Counted from the first letter of the stretch, positions 8,102 through 16,696 are shown. The stretch: 64,000 bases of DNA from Amycolatopsis orientalis DSM 43388 (GCF_000411975.1 NZ_ASXG01000172.1:108475-172474), one strand, 5' to 3'. Notes: generated by a model from the letters alone, not told the origin. Translations and numbers: made by a program.

Positions 8102-8855
8102 GGATCAGCTGCACGACGGCGGCGATCCCGATCACGACGATCACGCCGCGCAACACGGTGGGCGGCAGCTTGCGGCCGATCCTGGCCCCGAGCTGCCCGC
8201 CGATCGTGGACCCGAGCGCGAGCAGCCCGATCACCGGCCAGCTCACCGGGGCGACGAACGCGTAGATCGTGCCGGCGACGATGTTCACGACCGCGGACAG
8301 CACGTTCTTGACGCCGTTGAGCCGCTGCAGGGGTTCGGACAGCAGCATGCCCATGACGGCCATCATCATCACGCCCTGCGCGGCGGTGAAGTACCCGCCG
8401 TAGATGCCGATGACGAACAGCAGCCCGAACAGCAACGGCCCGGCATGATGCTCGCGCCCGTTGGCCTCGCGGCGCTTCTGCACCCACTTCGACACCTTCG
8501 GCTGAATGATCACGAGCACGACGGCGAGCCCGACGAGCACCGGCACGATCTTCTCGAAGGCGCCCTTGGGCAGCGTCAGGAGAAGCACGGTGCCCCCGAT
8601 CGCCCCGAAGAACGAGGCGACCGCGAACCGCACCACCTGCGGCCAGTACCCGACCAGCTCGCGCCGGTAGCCGTACGCCCCGCTGACCGTCCCCGGCGCG
8701 AGCCCGACCGCGTTGGAGGTCGTGGCGGTCACCGGCGGATAGCCCAACGCGACCAGCACCGGAAAGGTCACGAGCGTCCCGGACCCGACGACGGTGTTGA
8801 TCGTCCCGGCCCACATCCCGGCAATGAAGATGACGACGGCATGCCACCAGGTCAT
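8094..8855 (-). CDS. TauE/SafE-family sulfite or organic-anion exporter, 253 aa
   Basis: An integral membrane protein with about eight hydrophobic segments. The first is WWHAVVIFIAGMWAGTINTV, the family hallmark (GxxAGxxNxxxGxG, continued as VGSGTLVTFPVL). An internal repeat appears later as YGGYFTAAQGVMMMAVMG. The family exports sulfite, sulfoacetate or related anions; the substrate is not readable here. The start ATG 8855 was chosen because the frame extending further upstream runs into low-complexity repeat sequence. Convergent with the aminotransferase, overlapping it by 8 bp. Confidence 0.87.
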   Translation of the reverse strand: MTWWHAVVIFIAGMWAGTINTVVGSGTLVTFPVLVALGYPPVTATTSNAVGLAPGTVSGAYGYRRELVGYWPQVVRFAVASFFGAIGGTVLLLTLPKGAFEKIVPVLVGLAVVLVIIQPKVSKWVQKRREANGREHHAGPLLFGLLFVIGIYGGYFTAAQGVMMMAVMGMLLSEPLQRLNGVKNVLSAVVNIVAGTIYAFVAPVSWPVIGLLALGSTIGGQLGARIGRKLPPTVLRGVIVVIGIAAVVQLILK

Positions 8856-8939
8856 AAAGCACTCACCCGCTGACCCTAAGCAGGACCCGCGACCCCCGGC
8901 GACGCGATGTGTCCGGTCAGACACTTCCCGACGCCGACC

Positions 8940-9405
8940 CCAGCACGCCGAGACTTGGCACGGCTCCGCGCGGCACGACGACGCTCCGCGCGGCACAACA
9001 CGGCACTACGCAGCACGGCACGGCAGCGCGGCACTACGCGACTCGGCTCCGCGCGACACAGCGCAGCACGGCACCGCGGCACGAGTCGGCTCCCCGCGAC
9101 ACAGCACGGCACGACGCAGCACGGCCGGCCGCGCGGCACGACGCGGCTCCGCGCGGCGCGGCGCAATCGCGGCGCAACGCAGCACGGCACAGCACAGCGC
9201 GACACGGCACGGCGAAGCTGCGGCTCGTCGGAAGGCAGTACGGCACGACGCGACGCGACGCGGGACGGCGCGGCTGGCTTGGCTTGGCTCGGCTCGCCTG
9301 GCACTGCTGGCTTAGCTCGGCTGACTTAGCTCGGCTGGCTTAGCTCGGCTGGCTTGGCACTGCTGGCTCGGCTCGACTGCCTTGGCTTGGCTCAGCGTGC
9401 CGTGG
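8940..9405. repeat. degenerate pentanucleotide repeat tract (CGGCA)n then (TGGCT)n
   Basis: From about 8940 to 9240 the sequence is dominated by 5-base units such as CGGCA, CGACG, CAGCA. From about 9270 to 9405 it switches to units TGGCT/CGGCT/TAGCT. Because the period is five, all frames on both strands stay open and give spurious repeat proteins. The 8856-9500 gap holds no gene I can support. Confidence 0.75.
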
Positions 9406-9500
9406 CAACGGCCGCGAGCTCACCGGCCGCCCACCGGACGCGCGCACCCGGCGGATCACCAGCGCCCCTCCACCTGCCTTCCACCCCGCCGGTCAGCTCC

Positions 9501-9848
9501 TCACCGCTCAAAAACGCAAAACTCGTTCCCCTCCGGATCCGCCATCACGTGCCACTCCCGGTCCCCTCCTCGCTCCACGACCATCCGTGCTCCGGCGGCG
9601 GTCAGGTCGGCCGGGTCGCCCCACACGTCCAGGTGCATCCGGTTCTTCACCGTCTTGCGCTCCGGCACCCGGTTCAGCCAGATGAGCGGCCCTTCCCCGG
9701 CCGGGTCGACGATGGCGACCGGCCAGTCCGGCGGCTGTTCGCCAGGCGGGCTGCGGCGGACGTAGCCGAGCGTCGAGCACCACCAGTCGGCTTGGGCCTG
9801 GTGATCGAGAGCGTCGAGTGCCAGATCTTTGAACTTCGCGGGCATCAT
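9501..9848 (-). CDS. VOC-family (glyoxalase/bleomycin-resistance-like) protein, about 115 aa
   Basis: A single-unit VOC protein with an N-terminal FKDLALDALDHQAQADWWCSTLGY, a central RVPERKTVKNRMHLDVWGD, and the ending MADPEGNEFCVFER. This is the typical betaalphabetabetabeta pattern with a C-terminal metal-site-like Glu. Two adjacent ATGs (9848, 9845) follow GGAAGGGGAGGG. A paralogue with the same ending (DPEGNEFCV) lies at 10622-11032, and the two bracket a GntR regulator. Substrate unknown; VOC proteins include dioxygenases, glyoxalases and antibiotic-binding proteins. Confidence 0.8.
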   Translation of the reverse strand: MMPAKFKDLALDALDHQAQADWWCSTLGYVRRSPPGEQPPDWPVAIVDPAGEGPLIWLNRVPERKTVKNRMHLDVWGDPADLTAAGARMVVERGGDREWHVMADPEGNEFCVFER

Positions 9849-9921
9849 CCCTCCCCTTCCACCGACGATCGTGACACCCGCCACCGACATTTTCCGGCGT
9901 CCCGCGTCGCCAGCTGCCAGG

Positions 9922-10620
9922 ATGGGCGGCGTGGCCCACGAAACCGAGCAGGTCTGGAGCGCCACGGTCGACCATCTGCGCGCGATGATCGACTCGGGCG
10001 AGCTTCCGCCGGGCTCGCGCCTGCCCGCGGAACGCGCGCTGTGCGAGCAGCTCGGCATCAGCCGCGGGTCGTTGCGGCAGGCCTTGCGCGTCCTGGATTC
10101 GATCGGATACGTCCAGATCCGCGCCGGCTCGGGCACTTACGTCCGTGAGCAGGGCACTGCCGACAGCCCGCTGAGCAGCTGGTTTTCCGAGCACGAGCAG
10201 CTGGTGGAAAAGCTGTTCGACCTGCGCGCGACCGTCGAGCCGACCCTCGCCGAGCGGCTCGCGAAGCAGCACACGCCGCGCGTCGTGCAGCGGCTCGAGG
10301 ACAACGTCGCGGAGATGGAGGAGGCCGCGGCGGCGGGGGACATGTTGCGCGTGATCGCGACGGACGCCGAGTTCCATCGGGTGATCGCCGGCAACGCGGG
10401 CAATGACGACGTCGCCGACCTGCTCCGCTCGGTGCTCGCCCTGGTCGGCGAGGAGCGCCGGGCCGCGCTGCGGTTGCCGGGGCAGATCCGGAAGGCCGTG
10501 GCCGAGCACCGCGCGATTCTCGACGCCATCAGCCGGTCAGACGCGGCGGCCGCTCGCGAGATCACGCTCAAACACTTGCTGGACGCGAAAACCTACGCCC
10601 ACGACTACGCGTCTTCCTGA
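9922..10620 (+). CDS. FadR-type GntR transcriptional regulator, about 232 aa
   Basis: The N-terminal winged helix-turn-helix reads IDSGELPPGSRLPAERALCEQLGISRGSLRQALRVL (written here only as the GntR signature positions 24-60), followed by GSGTYV. A helical FCD ligand domain follows, with LFDLRATVEPTLAERLA, DAEFHRVIAGNAGN and EHRAILDAI, where Asp/His residues usually bind a metal. FadR-type regulators respond to small acids. The start may be ATG 9922 or GTG 9931. It is divergent from the first VOC gene (about 73 bp) and convergent with the second, so control of the first is plausible. Confidence 0.87.
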   Translation: MGGVAHETEQVWSATVDHLRAMIDSGELPPGSRLPAERALCEQLGISRGSLRQALRVLDSIGYVQIRAGSGTYVREQGTADSPLSSWFSEHEQLVEKLFDLRATVEPTLAERLAKQHTPRVVQRLEDNVAEMEEAAAAGDMLRVIATDAEFHRVIAGNAGNDDVADLLRSVLALVGEERRAALRLPGQIRKAVAEHRAILDAISRSDAAAAREITLKHLLDAKTYAHDYASS

Positions 10621-10621
10621 A

Positions 10622-11032
10622 TCAGCACACGCAAAACTCGTTCCCCTCCGGATCTTGCAGCACGGCGAAACAACCGGTCTCGTCCTCGATCGTGCGCAGG
10701 TGCACCGCACCGCGCCCGACCAACCTCGCCGTCTCGGCCTCGATCCCCGCCTGATCCGCCACCCCGACGCGCACGTCCAGGTGCAGCCGGTTCTTGCCGC
10801 GCTTCGGCTCCGGCACGCGGTGGAACAACAGCCGCGGGCCGAGCCCGGCCGGGTCGGCTGCCGCGCACCACGCCTCCGCGCCGTCCCCGACCGAACGCGA
10901 GAACTCAGCCCAGCTCGACGCCCCGGCGGGCGGCTCTTCGACCGCGTACCCGAGCGCCGTCGCCCAGAAGTCCGCCAGCCGCTCCGGGTCCGCACAATCG
11001 ATCGCGATCTGCACGCGTTTCGCCATGCCCAC
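10622..11032 (-). CDS. VOC-family glyoxalase-like protein, 136 aa
   Basis: Begins AKRVQIAIDCADPERLADFW, followed by ALGYAVEEPP, PKRGKNRLHLDVRV and the ending VLQDPEGNEFCVC, the actinobacterial glyoxalase_6-type VOC pattern. Start may be 11032 or the internal ATG at 11026 (MAKRV). The stop is 1 bp from the GntR stop, a tight convergent pair. A paralogue lies at 9501-9848. No substrate can be assigned. Confidence 0.82.
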   Translation of the reverse strand: MGMAKRVQIAIDCADPERLADFWATALGYAVEEPPAGASSWAEFSRSVGDGAEAWCAAADPAGLGPRLLFHRVPEPKRGKNRLHLDVRVGVADQAGIEAETARLVGRGAVHLRTIEDETGCFAVLQDPEGNEFCVC

Positions 11033-11067
11033 GGATGATGCCGCCTCAGGCCATCAACGCTACAGTC

Positions 11068-11083
11068 TTCACAAGTTTGTGAA
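11068..11083. promoter_or_regulatory. palindromic operator candidate TTCACAA-GT-TTGTGAA
   Basis: A perfect 7+7 inverted repeat with a 2-bp centre, 25 bp before the GTG of the methyltransferase and 36 bp upstream of the VOC start on the other strand. AT-rich in an otherwise GC-rich gap. The binding factor is unknown. Confidence 0.5.
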
Positions 11084-11108
11084 AACTTTGTCTTCAAGGG
11101 GGCCGACC

Positions 11109-11921
11109 GTGGAGAAAGTGCACTTCACCGAGGAGAAGGCGACCAACCTGGGCACGCTGTACGCCCGCGCCCTCGACGCGCGCCGCAAGGATCCGATCCT
11201 CGGCGACACCGCCGCCGACGAAGCGGTCAAGAAGATCGACTACGACTTCGGCAAGCTCGGCGTGAACGAGAACTCCGCGGTCTCCGTCGCGATCCGGGCG
11301 CGCGCGATCGACGAGATGGCCGCCAAATGGCTCGCCGAGCACCCCGACGCGGTCGTCGTGCACCTCGGCTGCGGAATGGACACCCGCGTGCAGCGGCTCG
11401 ACCCGCCGGCTTCGGTCGCCTGGTTCGACGTGGACTATCCCGAGGTCGTCGACGTCCGCAGCCGGGTCTACCCGGAGCGGCCCGGGTACTCGACGATCGG
11501 CTCGTCCGTCACCGATTTCGGCTGGCTCGACCAGGTTCCCGGCGACCGCGAGGCGCTCATCGTGGCCGAGGGGCTCACGATGTACCTCACCGCGGAGTCC
11601 GGGACCGAACTGGTCCGCAGGCTCGTCGGCAAGTTCCCGTCCGGCCGGATCGTGGCCGATTTCTTCAGCTCGCTCGGCGTCAAGGCACAGGTGATCAACC
11701 CGGTGGTGCGCCGCGCGGGCGCGACTTTGCGTTGGGGCATCGACGATCCGCACGAACTGGAGCGCTACGGCCTTCGTCTCGTGTCCTGTTTGGACGCGAC
11801 CGACTGGGCGGACGACGAGGCGCTGGTGAAGATCCCGGCACCGTCCCGGCTGGCCTTGCGCGCCACGGCGCTGTTCCCGGTGATCCGGAAAATGGGCCGG
11901 ATCGGCGAATGGGATTTCTGA
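11109..11921 (+). CDS. LCM/TcmP-type SAM-dependent methyltransferase, 270 aa
   Basis: Matches the leucine-carboxyl-methyltransferase-like family (PF04072) used for small-molecule O-methylation and often called TcmP-like. It has GVNENSAVSVAIRARAID, the SAM loop VVHLGCGMDTRV, acidic strand AWFDVDYPEVV and the post-motif VAEGLTMYLT. The GTG start at 11109 fits the usual N-terminus (KVHFTEEKATNLGTLYARAL). An inverted repeat 25 bp upstream may be its operator. The natural acceptor is not evident from neighbours. Confidence 0.85.
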   Translation: MEKVHFTEEKATNLGTLYARALDARRKDPILGDTAADEAVKKIDYDFGKLGVNENSAVSVAIRARAIDEMAAKWLAEHPDAVVVHLGCGMDTRVQRLDPPASVAWFDVDYPEVVDVRSRVYPERPGYSTIGSSVTDFGWLDQVPGDREALIVAEGLTMYLTAESGTELVRRLVGKFPSGRIVADFFSSLGVKAQVINPVVRRAGATLRWGIDDPHELERYGLRLVSCLDATDWADDEALVKIPAPSRLALRATALFPVIRKMGRIGEWDF

Positions 11922-11925
11922 TTCC

Positions 11926-12360
11926 CTAACCGATCCGGCGCAGCACCGCGTCGGCGACCTCGGCCACCGGCACGGTGGTCACCACCTCGAAGGTCGCCGA
12001 CGAACGCAGCAGCGGCTCCACCTCGTCCAGATACCGCAACGTCTCGGCCAGTTCGTCCGGATGCTTCCCGTACGGATTGCCGGTCCGCGTCGCCAGCCTC
12101 TCGATCAGCACCTCGCGCGGCGCGCTCAGCAACACGATCTGCGTGAACCGCGGATAGAACCGCGCCTGGTTCGAGACGGTGCCCGACACGAACAGCGGTC
12201 CCGGCGTCGCGAGCAGCGCGGCGATCCGGTCTTCGCGCCAGAGTCCGTCGCGGGTGTAGCCGCCGTAATCGGTGTCGACCGTGCGGTAGCCGCGCCGGGA
12301 AAGTTCCGCGAGCAGGCTGCTCTTGCCCACTCCGGACATCCCGGTCACCAGCACCCGCAC
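11926..12360 (-). CDS. P-loop AAA-family ATPase/kinase-like protein, 144 aa
   Basis: Starts MRVLVTGMSGVGKSSLL, a Walker A P-loop (GMSGVGKS), then TVDTDYGGY, SGTVSNQARFYPRF and VLLSAPREVLIERLATRTGNPYG. The size and the LID-like arginines resemble small nucleoside/shikimate-kinase-like ATPases found in many actinomycetes with unknown substrate. Start is GTG 12360, 5 bp after the stop of the FBP-domain gene, so the two form an operon. It ends 4 bp from the methyltransferase stop (convergent). Confidence 0.75.
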   Translation of the reverse strand: MRVLVTGMSGVGKSSLLAELSRRGYRTVDTDYGGYTRDGLWREDRIAALLATPGPLFVSGTVSNQARFYPRFTQIVLLSAPREVLIERLATRTGNPYGKHPDELAETLRYLDEVEPLLRSSATFEVVTTVPVAEVADAVLRRIG

Positions 12361-12365
12361 CGCGT

Positions 12366-12854
12366 TTACCGCGTTTCCAGCACCCGCGCCACGAACCGGC
12401 TGATCTTCTCGCTCATCCGCTCGACGCGTTCCTCCTCCGAGAGCGTCTCCTTCGGCTGCGGCACCGAAGGCTTGAGCTCGCCGCGCAGATACGCGCTGCA
12501 CGCCAGGTCGGAGCAGAGATACGTGCCGACCGTATTGCCGTCGCGACCGGCTTTTCCGGCCAGCCGGGCGGTGAACAGCGCGATGTCGGTGAGCGGATGC
12601 GTCGTGGTGCAGAACGCGCAGATGTTGCTGCGCAGCCGCGACTTCGGCGACGGCGCGGCACGCAGCGACAGGCCGATCACCTCGTCGCCGTGCGGCACGA
12701 CGAGGTACGCCCGGCCAGGCGCCTTCGCGTCGCGCCAGCCGAGGAAGTCGCGCTTGTCCCACGGGATGTCCGAGGGAAGCGTGACGGACTTGGCTTCCCC
12801 GCGGGAACAGTTGACGAACGAGGCGCGGATCTCGGCGGGGTCGAGCGGTTGCAT
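12366..12854 (-). CDS. FBP-domain (elongation factor G-binding, FusB-like) zinc-finger protein, 162 aa
   Basis: Two parts are visible: an N-terminal helical region (DIPWDKRDFLGWRD) and a four-cysteine treble clef formed by CAFC and CSDLAC followed by RGELKP. The FBP/FusB family binds EF-G and rescues stalled EF-G on the ribosome. Staphylococcal FusB/FusC give fusidic acid resistance, while actinobacterial homologues are mostly uncharacterised. It is divergent from the cyclase gene and followed by the small ATPase 5 bp later. Confidence 0.8.
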   Translation of the reverse strand: MQPLDPAEIRASFVNCSRGEAKSVTLPSDIPWDKRDFLGWRDAKAPGRAYLVVPHGDEVIGLSLRAAPSPKSRLRSNICAFCTTTHPLTDIALFTARLAGKAGRDGNTVGTYLCSDLACSAYLRGELKPSVPQPKETLSEEERVERMSEKISRFVARVLETR

Positions 12855-12934
12855 ACGGCCACGCTAACCATCGCCGCACGCCGGCAGCGACCGCTTTTTT
12901 CGCTCCCGGACCCGCCACCCCATACGATCTGCTG

Positions 12935-14416
12935 GTGCGCAGAATGATCGCGGGGAGGTTCCGGCTGGTTCTGCGCACCAGTCTGGGCTTCGCCGCGCTC
13001 GGCGTCGGATCGAGTGTCGCCGGCGCGGGCGTCGTCGCGTTGTTGCTGCTCCTGCAGGGGTTGCCGGCGGACGTCGACGACCGCGGCTGGGTGCTCGGCG
13101 TCACCGCGGCCGGGGTGGTCGCGCTCGCCCTGGTCGTCGGCACGCTCTGGACCGCCTACCTGCAGCGCCGCACCGTGGTGTGGTTCACGATCGGCCGCCC
13201 GCCGACCGCGGACGAGGCGAAACGCGCGCTGCGGCTGCCGTTCGACATGGCGGTGGTGAGCGGCACGCTCTGGCTGATCGGCGCGCTCACGCTGGGCACT
13301 CTGGCCGGCGCCCTCGGCTCGGTCAGCGACGCGGCGGGCATCGCGCTCACCATCGGGCTCGGCGGGCTGACCACGGTCGGCCTCACCTATCTGGCCGCGG
13401 AATGGGTCGCGCGGCCGGTGATGACGATGGCGCTCGACGTGCTGCCGCCGCGCGGTTCGCTGCCGGTGACCGTGCTGACCCGGCTGGTCGTCACCTGGGT
13501 GCTGGCGAGCGGCGTGCCGCTGATCGGCGTGCTGCTGGTCACCACGCCGCCCGACCTCGGCCGCCACGGAAACCCGACCGCGAGCCTGATCGTGCTGTCC
13601 GTGACCGGCCTGACGACCGGCGCGATCGGCACCGCGCTCCTGTCCCGCGCCGTCGCCGCGCCGCTGCACCGGCTGCGGATCGCCTTGGACGCGATCGCGC
13701 GCGGACGCAAGGACGTGCACGTCGACGTGGACGATTCCAGCGAGATCGGGATGCTGCAGACGTCGGTCAACGACCTCGCCGCCGGCCTGCGCGAACAGGA
13801 CCGGATGCGCGACCTCTTCGGCCGCCACGTCGGCGCCGACGTCGCCCGGCACGCGCTCGAATACGGCGCTTCGCTCTCCGGCGACGTCCGCGAGGTCACC
13901 GCGCTGTTCGTGGACGTCGTGGACTCGACCGCCCTCGCGTCGCGCACTCCGCCGCAAGAGCTGGTCGAGAAGCTGAACCGGTTCTTCGCGAGCGTCGTGT
14001 CCGCGGTGGACGCTCGGGGCGGCCTGGTCAACAAGTTCCAGGGCGACGCCGCGCTGTGCGTTTTCGGCGCGCCGACCCCGCTGTCCGACGGACCGACGAT
14101 GGCGCTGGCCGCGGCCCGCGCGATCCGTGACGCGGTGCTGTCGGAAGGCGAGCTGGACCTGGGGATCGGCGTCGCGACCGGGCAGGTGTTCGCGGGGCAG
14201 CTCGGCGCGTCGAGCCGGCTGGAGTACACGGTGATCGGCGACGCGGTGAACGAAGCCGCGCGGCTCACCGAACACGCGAAAGCGGTGCCGTCGCGGGTGC
14301 TCGCCAGCGAAACGACGGTGAAGGCCGCGCTGGGCGGCGAACGGGAACACTGGCGGCTGCACGGCGAACTCCACCTGCGCGGCCGCCACCGCGAAACACG
14401 GACCTGGACGACCTAA
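12935..14416 (+). CDS. class III adenylate/guanylate cyclase with six-TM and HAMP domains, 493 aa
   Basis: Six hydrophobic segments span residues 20-235. A HAMP domain follows (AAPLHRLRIALDAIARG, then SSEIGMLQTSVNDLAAGL), then a cyclase catalytic domain from about residue 305. Catalytic features are the metal aspartates in ALFVDVVDST and KFQGDAA, and the transition-state Asn/Arg region VIGDAVNEAARL. The layout equals the mycobacterial Rv1318c-1320c/Rv3645 group. The product cAMP would act as a second messenger in response to membrane signals. Start is a GTG at 12935. Confidence 0.9.
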   Translation: MRRMIAGRFRLVLRTSLGFAALGVGSSVAGAGVVALLLLLQGLPADVDDRGWVLGVTAAGVVALALVVGTLWTAYLQRRTVVWFTIGRPPTADEAKRALRLPFDMAVVSGTLWLIGALTLGTLAGALGSVSDAAGIALTIGLGGLTTVGLTYLAAEWVARPVMTMALDVLPPRGSLPVTVLTRLVVTWVLASGVPLIGVLLVTTPPDLGRHGNPTASLIVLSVTGLTTGAIGTALLSRAVAAPLHRLRIALDAIARGRKDVHVDVDDSSEIGMLQTSVNDLAAGLREQDRMRDLFGRHVGADVARHALEYGASLSGDVREVTALFVDVVDSTALASRTPPQELVEKLNRFFASVVSAVDARGGLVNKFQGDAALCVFGAPTPLSDGPTMALAAARAIRDAVLSEGELDLGIGVATGQVFAGQLGASSRLEYTVIGDAVNEAARLTEHAKAVPSRVLASETTVKAALGGEREHWRLHGELHLRGRHRETRTWTT

Positions 14417-14420
14417 CGCC

Positions 14421-15419
14421 TCACGACAGCTCGGGCCAGGTCAGCACCGTGGAACCCCAGGTCAGCCCGGCCCCGAACGCGGTCAGCAGCACCCGGTGCC
14501 CCGGCGTCAGCGTGCCGTCGGCGACCGCGTCCGCGAGGGCGAGCGGGATCGATGCCGCGCTGGTGTTGCCGACCCGGTCGATGTTCGACACCACCGTGTC
14601 CGCGGGCATGCCGAGCTGTTTCGCGGTCGCCTGCAGGATGCGGATGTTCGCCTGGTGCCCGACGAACCGGTCGACGTCGCCGACCATCCAGCCCGCCTCG
14701 TCCAGCACCGCGCGCGAGGATTCCGCCATCCGCGCGCACGCCTGCCGGAAAACGGCCGTGCCCTGCATGACCATGAACCGGTCCTTCGGGTTCTCCGGCA
14801 CCCGCTGCGCCGCGCCGCCCGCCTCGACCCACAGCAGTTTGGCCAGTTCGCCCTCGCTGTGCAGGTCGAACGGGCCGAGCGCGCCGCGTTCGCCGGGCTC
14901 GCCCGCGCGCAGCAGGACCGCGCCGCCGCCGTCGCCGAAGATCGGCACGGTGGTGCGGTCGTCCGGGTCGACCAGCGAGGTGAAGACGTCCGCGCCGATC
15001 ACCAGCACCCGCTCGGCCATGCCGCCGGCGATGAACCCGGCGGCGGTCGCCAGCGCGTAGATGAAGCCGCTGCACACCGCGTTGACGTCGAGCGCCAGCG
15101 CCGTGCCGAGGCCGAGCCGGGCCGCTACCTGCGGCGCGGTGGCCGGGCACAGCTGGTCGGCGGTGGAGGTGGCGAGCACGACGGCGTCCGCGAGCCCGTC
15201 CGGGCCGAGCGCCGCGCGTCCCGCCTCCTCGGCGAGGTCCACTGTGGACTGGCCGGGCGCGACGCGGCGGCGCTCCCGGATCCCGGTGCGGGTGCGGATC
15301 CACTCGTCAGTGGTGTCCAGGCGGGCCGCGATCTCGTGATTCGTCACCACGTGCTCGGGCAGCGCGCCGCCGATTCCGGCGACGACGGCGGCGCGGTGGC
15401 GCGACCGGACTGCACTCAT
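14421..15419 (-). CDS. beta-ketoacyl-ACP synthase III (FabH-like), 332 aa
   Basis: Initiates fatty-acid (or polyketide) synthesis by condensing an acyl-CoA with malonyl-ACP. The thiolase-fold triad is visible: Cys116 in NAVCSGF, His in VGHQAN and Asn in IDRVGNTSAASIP. The N-terminal DEWIRTRTGIRERR and the C-terminal GAGLTWGSTVL are also typical. It stands alone here, without fabD/acpP/fabF, so it may be a second FabH with a special primer. It converges on the cyclase gene with a 4-bp gap. A CTACCC-CT-GGGTAG palindrome lies 60 bp upstream. Confidence 0.9.
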   Translation of the reverse strand: MSAVRSRHRAAVVAGIGGALPEHVVTNHEIAARLDTTDEWIRTRTGIRERRRVAPGQSTVDLAEEAGRAALGPDGLADAVVLATSTADQLCPATAPQVAARLGLGTALALDVNAVCSGFIYALATAAGFIAGGMAERVLVIGADVFTSLVDPDDRTTVPIFGDGGGAVLLRAGEPGERGALGPFDLHSEGELAKLLWVEAGGAAQRVPENPKDRFMVMQGTAVFRQACARMAESSRAVLDEAGWMVGDVDRFVGHQANIRILQATAKQLGMPADTVVSNIDRVGNTSAASIPLALADAVADGTLTPGHRVLLTAFGAGLTWGSTVLTWPELS

Positions 15420-15478
15420 GGCGGGACCTCCCAGACCGGCTTGTTGGCGGACGTCGCCGGTTGCCTCCCTTGTATGGC

Positions 15479-15492
15479 CTACCCCTGGGTAG
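15479..15492. promoter_or_regulatory. palindrome CTACCC-CT-GGGTAG upstream of fabH-like gene
   Basis: A perfect 6+6 inverted repeat in the 203-bp gap between the divergent FabH-like and Lrp-family genes. The Lrp-type regulator is a possible binder, but this is a guess from position. Confidence 0.35.
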
Positions 15493-15622
15493 ACCGGTCA
15501 GTTGTGTTCCACGTCACTAAGAGACCTCTTCCACATTCGCTCAATAGGAGGTATTACGGCGGGCGGTCAGGCCGCGTGGTAAACCCGAGGCTTTTTGTCG
15601 GTCCGCCCGGTTAGCCTGAAGC

Positions 15623-16093
15623 GTGCGCACTCCCGACCTGGACCAGCTCGACCTCGCCATCCTCTCCTGCCTGCAGACCGACGCCCGCACGATCGCCGAG
15701 GTCATCGGGGCCAAAGTCGGCCTGTCCGCCGCGGCCGTGCAACGGCGGATCAAGCGGCTCCGCGAAGCCGGAGTGATCGAGAAGGAGGTCGCGGTGCTGT
15801 CCCCGGCCGCGCTCGGGCTGGACATGACGTTCGTCGTCATGGTCGAGATGGAGCGCGAGAACCTGGCGGTGCTCGACGGTTTCCGCGCCCAGGTGCTGGC
15901 CGACGACTGCGTGCAGCAGTGCTACTACGTCACCGGCACCGCGGACTTCGTCCTGGTGGTCACCTGCCCGGACATGGCGGCGTTCGAGACTTTCGCGCGG
16001 CGGATGTTCTTCGACAACCCCAACGTCCGGCACTTCACCACGAGCGTGGCGATGGACCGGGTCAAAGTGGGCCTCACGCTGCCGCTTTCCTAG
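15623..16093 (+). CDS. Lrp/AsnC-family transcriptional regulator, 156 aa
   Basis: The N-terminal helix-turn-helix runs from LDQLDLAILSCLQTDAR through GLSAAAVQRRIKRLREAGVI, followed by the RAM (amino-acid-binding) domain with QQCYYVTGTADFVLVV. Lrp proteins act as octamers that sense amino acids. The GTG start at 15623 gives the usual family length. It is divergent from the FabH-like gene (203 bp gap), which is its nearest candidate target. Confidence 0.88.
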   Translation: MRTPDLDQLDLAILSCLQTDARTIAEVIGAKVGLSAAAVQRRIKRLREAGVIEKEVAVLSPAALGLDMTFVVMVEMERENLAVLDGFRAQVLADDCVQQCYYVTGTADFVLVVTCPDMAAFETFARRMFFDNPNVRHFTTSVAMDRVKVGLTLPLS

Positions 16094-16258
16094 CCGGGCG
16101 GGAAACGCAAGGGTTCTGTGTCCGGCGTTACGTGTTCGCGGCCTGATGCAACCGATCGCGTGAACGTCGGCGGAACGCCGTCATGTGCTCCCGAGTCGAT
16201 CATCTCCCTGCCGACCAGTTCGCGAGGCGCGAACGACCGGAGGAAACCAGGAGCAGCC

Positions 16259-16666
16259 GTGCACACCACCGACGCCGTACACCAGACCCAGTTCGTACTG
16301 CTGAACGAGAGCACTACGCCGGTGCTGTCCCGCCTCTCCTTCCACGTGTCGGAGCCGTACGCGGTCACCGTGGCGTTCCGGACCGAACGCGGCCGGTGGA
16401 TCGAGTGGACGTTCGCCCGCGACCTGCTCGTGGACGGGATGGACGAGCCGGCCGGGATCGGCGACGTGCGCATCCGCCCGGATCTGTCGGAGGACGAGGC
16501 GTTGCTGACGCTGGAGATCGAATCGCCCGACGGCTACGCGTCGTTCGAGCTGGAGCGCGCCGACCTGGAGGCGTTCCTCGAATCTTCCTACGAACTGGTG
16601 CCGCTCGGAACCGAGAGCGAGCACTTCGACATCGACGGGCTGATCGAGGAGATCAGCAACGTGTGA
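16259..16666 (+). CDS. SsgA-like sporulation/cell-division regulator (SALP), 135 aa
   Basis: Matches the SsgA/SsgB family of morphogenetic actinomycetes. It has PVLSRLSFHVSEPYAVTVAF, then IEWTFARDLLVDGM, GIGDVRIRP, and the ending TESEHFDIDGLIEEI. SsgB recruits FtsZ to septum sites with SsgA in Streptomyces. The single SALP in Pseudonocardiaceae is usually the SsgB orthologue, but the exact subclass is not proven here. GTG start at 16259 has AGGAG 8-9 bp upstream. A strong hairpin follows at 16697. Confidence 0.88.
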   Translation: MHTTDAVHQTQFVLLNESTTPVLSRLSFHVSEPYAVTVAFRTERGRWIEWTFARDLLVDGMDEPAGIGDVRIRPDLSEDEALLTLEIESPDGYASFELERADLEAFLESSYELVPLGTESEHFDIDGLIEEISNV

Positions 16667-16696
16667 AAAGACCTGCCGATCCCGCGGCAATGCGGA

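Noticed and set aside
8876..9343. Several overlapping Arg/Thr/Ala-rich frames on both strands
   Set aside because: By-product of a 5-bp repeat tract; all frames stay open because the unit contains few stop combinations.
14421..15419. Polyketide cluster start around the FabH-like gene
   Set aside because: No acyl carrier, ketosynthase II or tailoring genes nearby; neighbours are a cyclase and an Lrp regulator.
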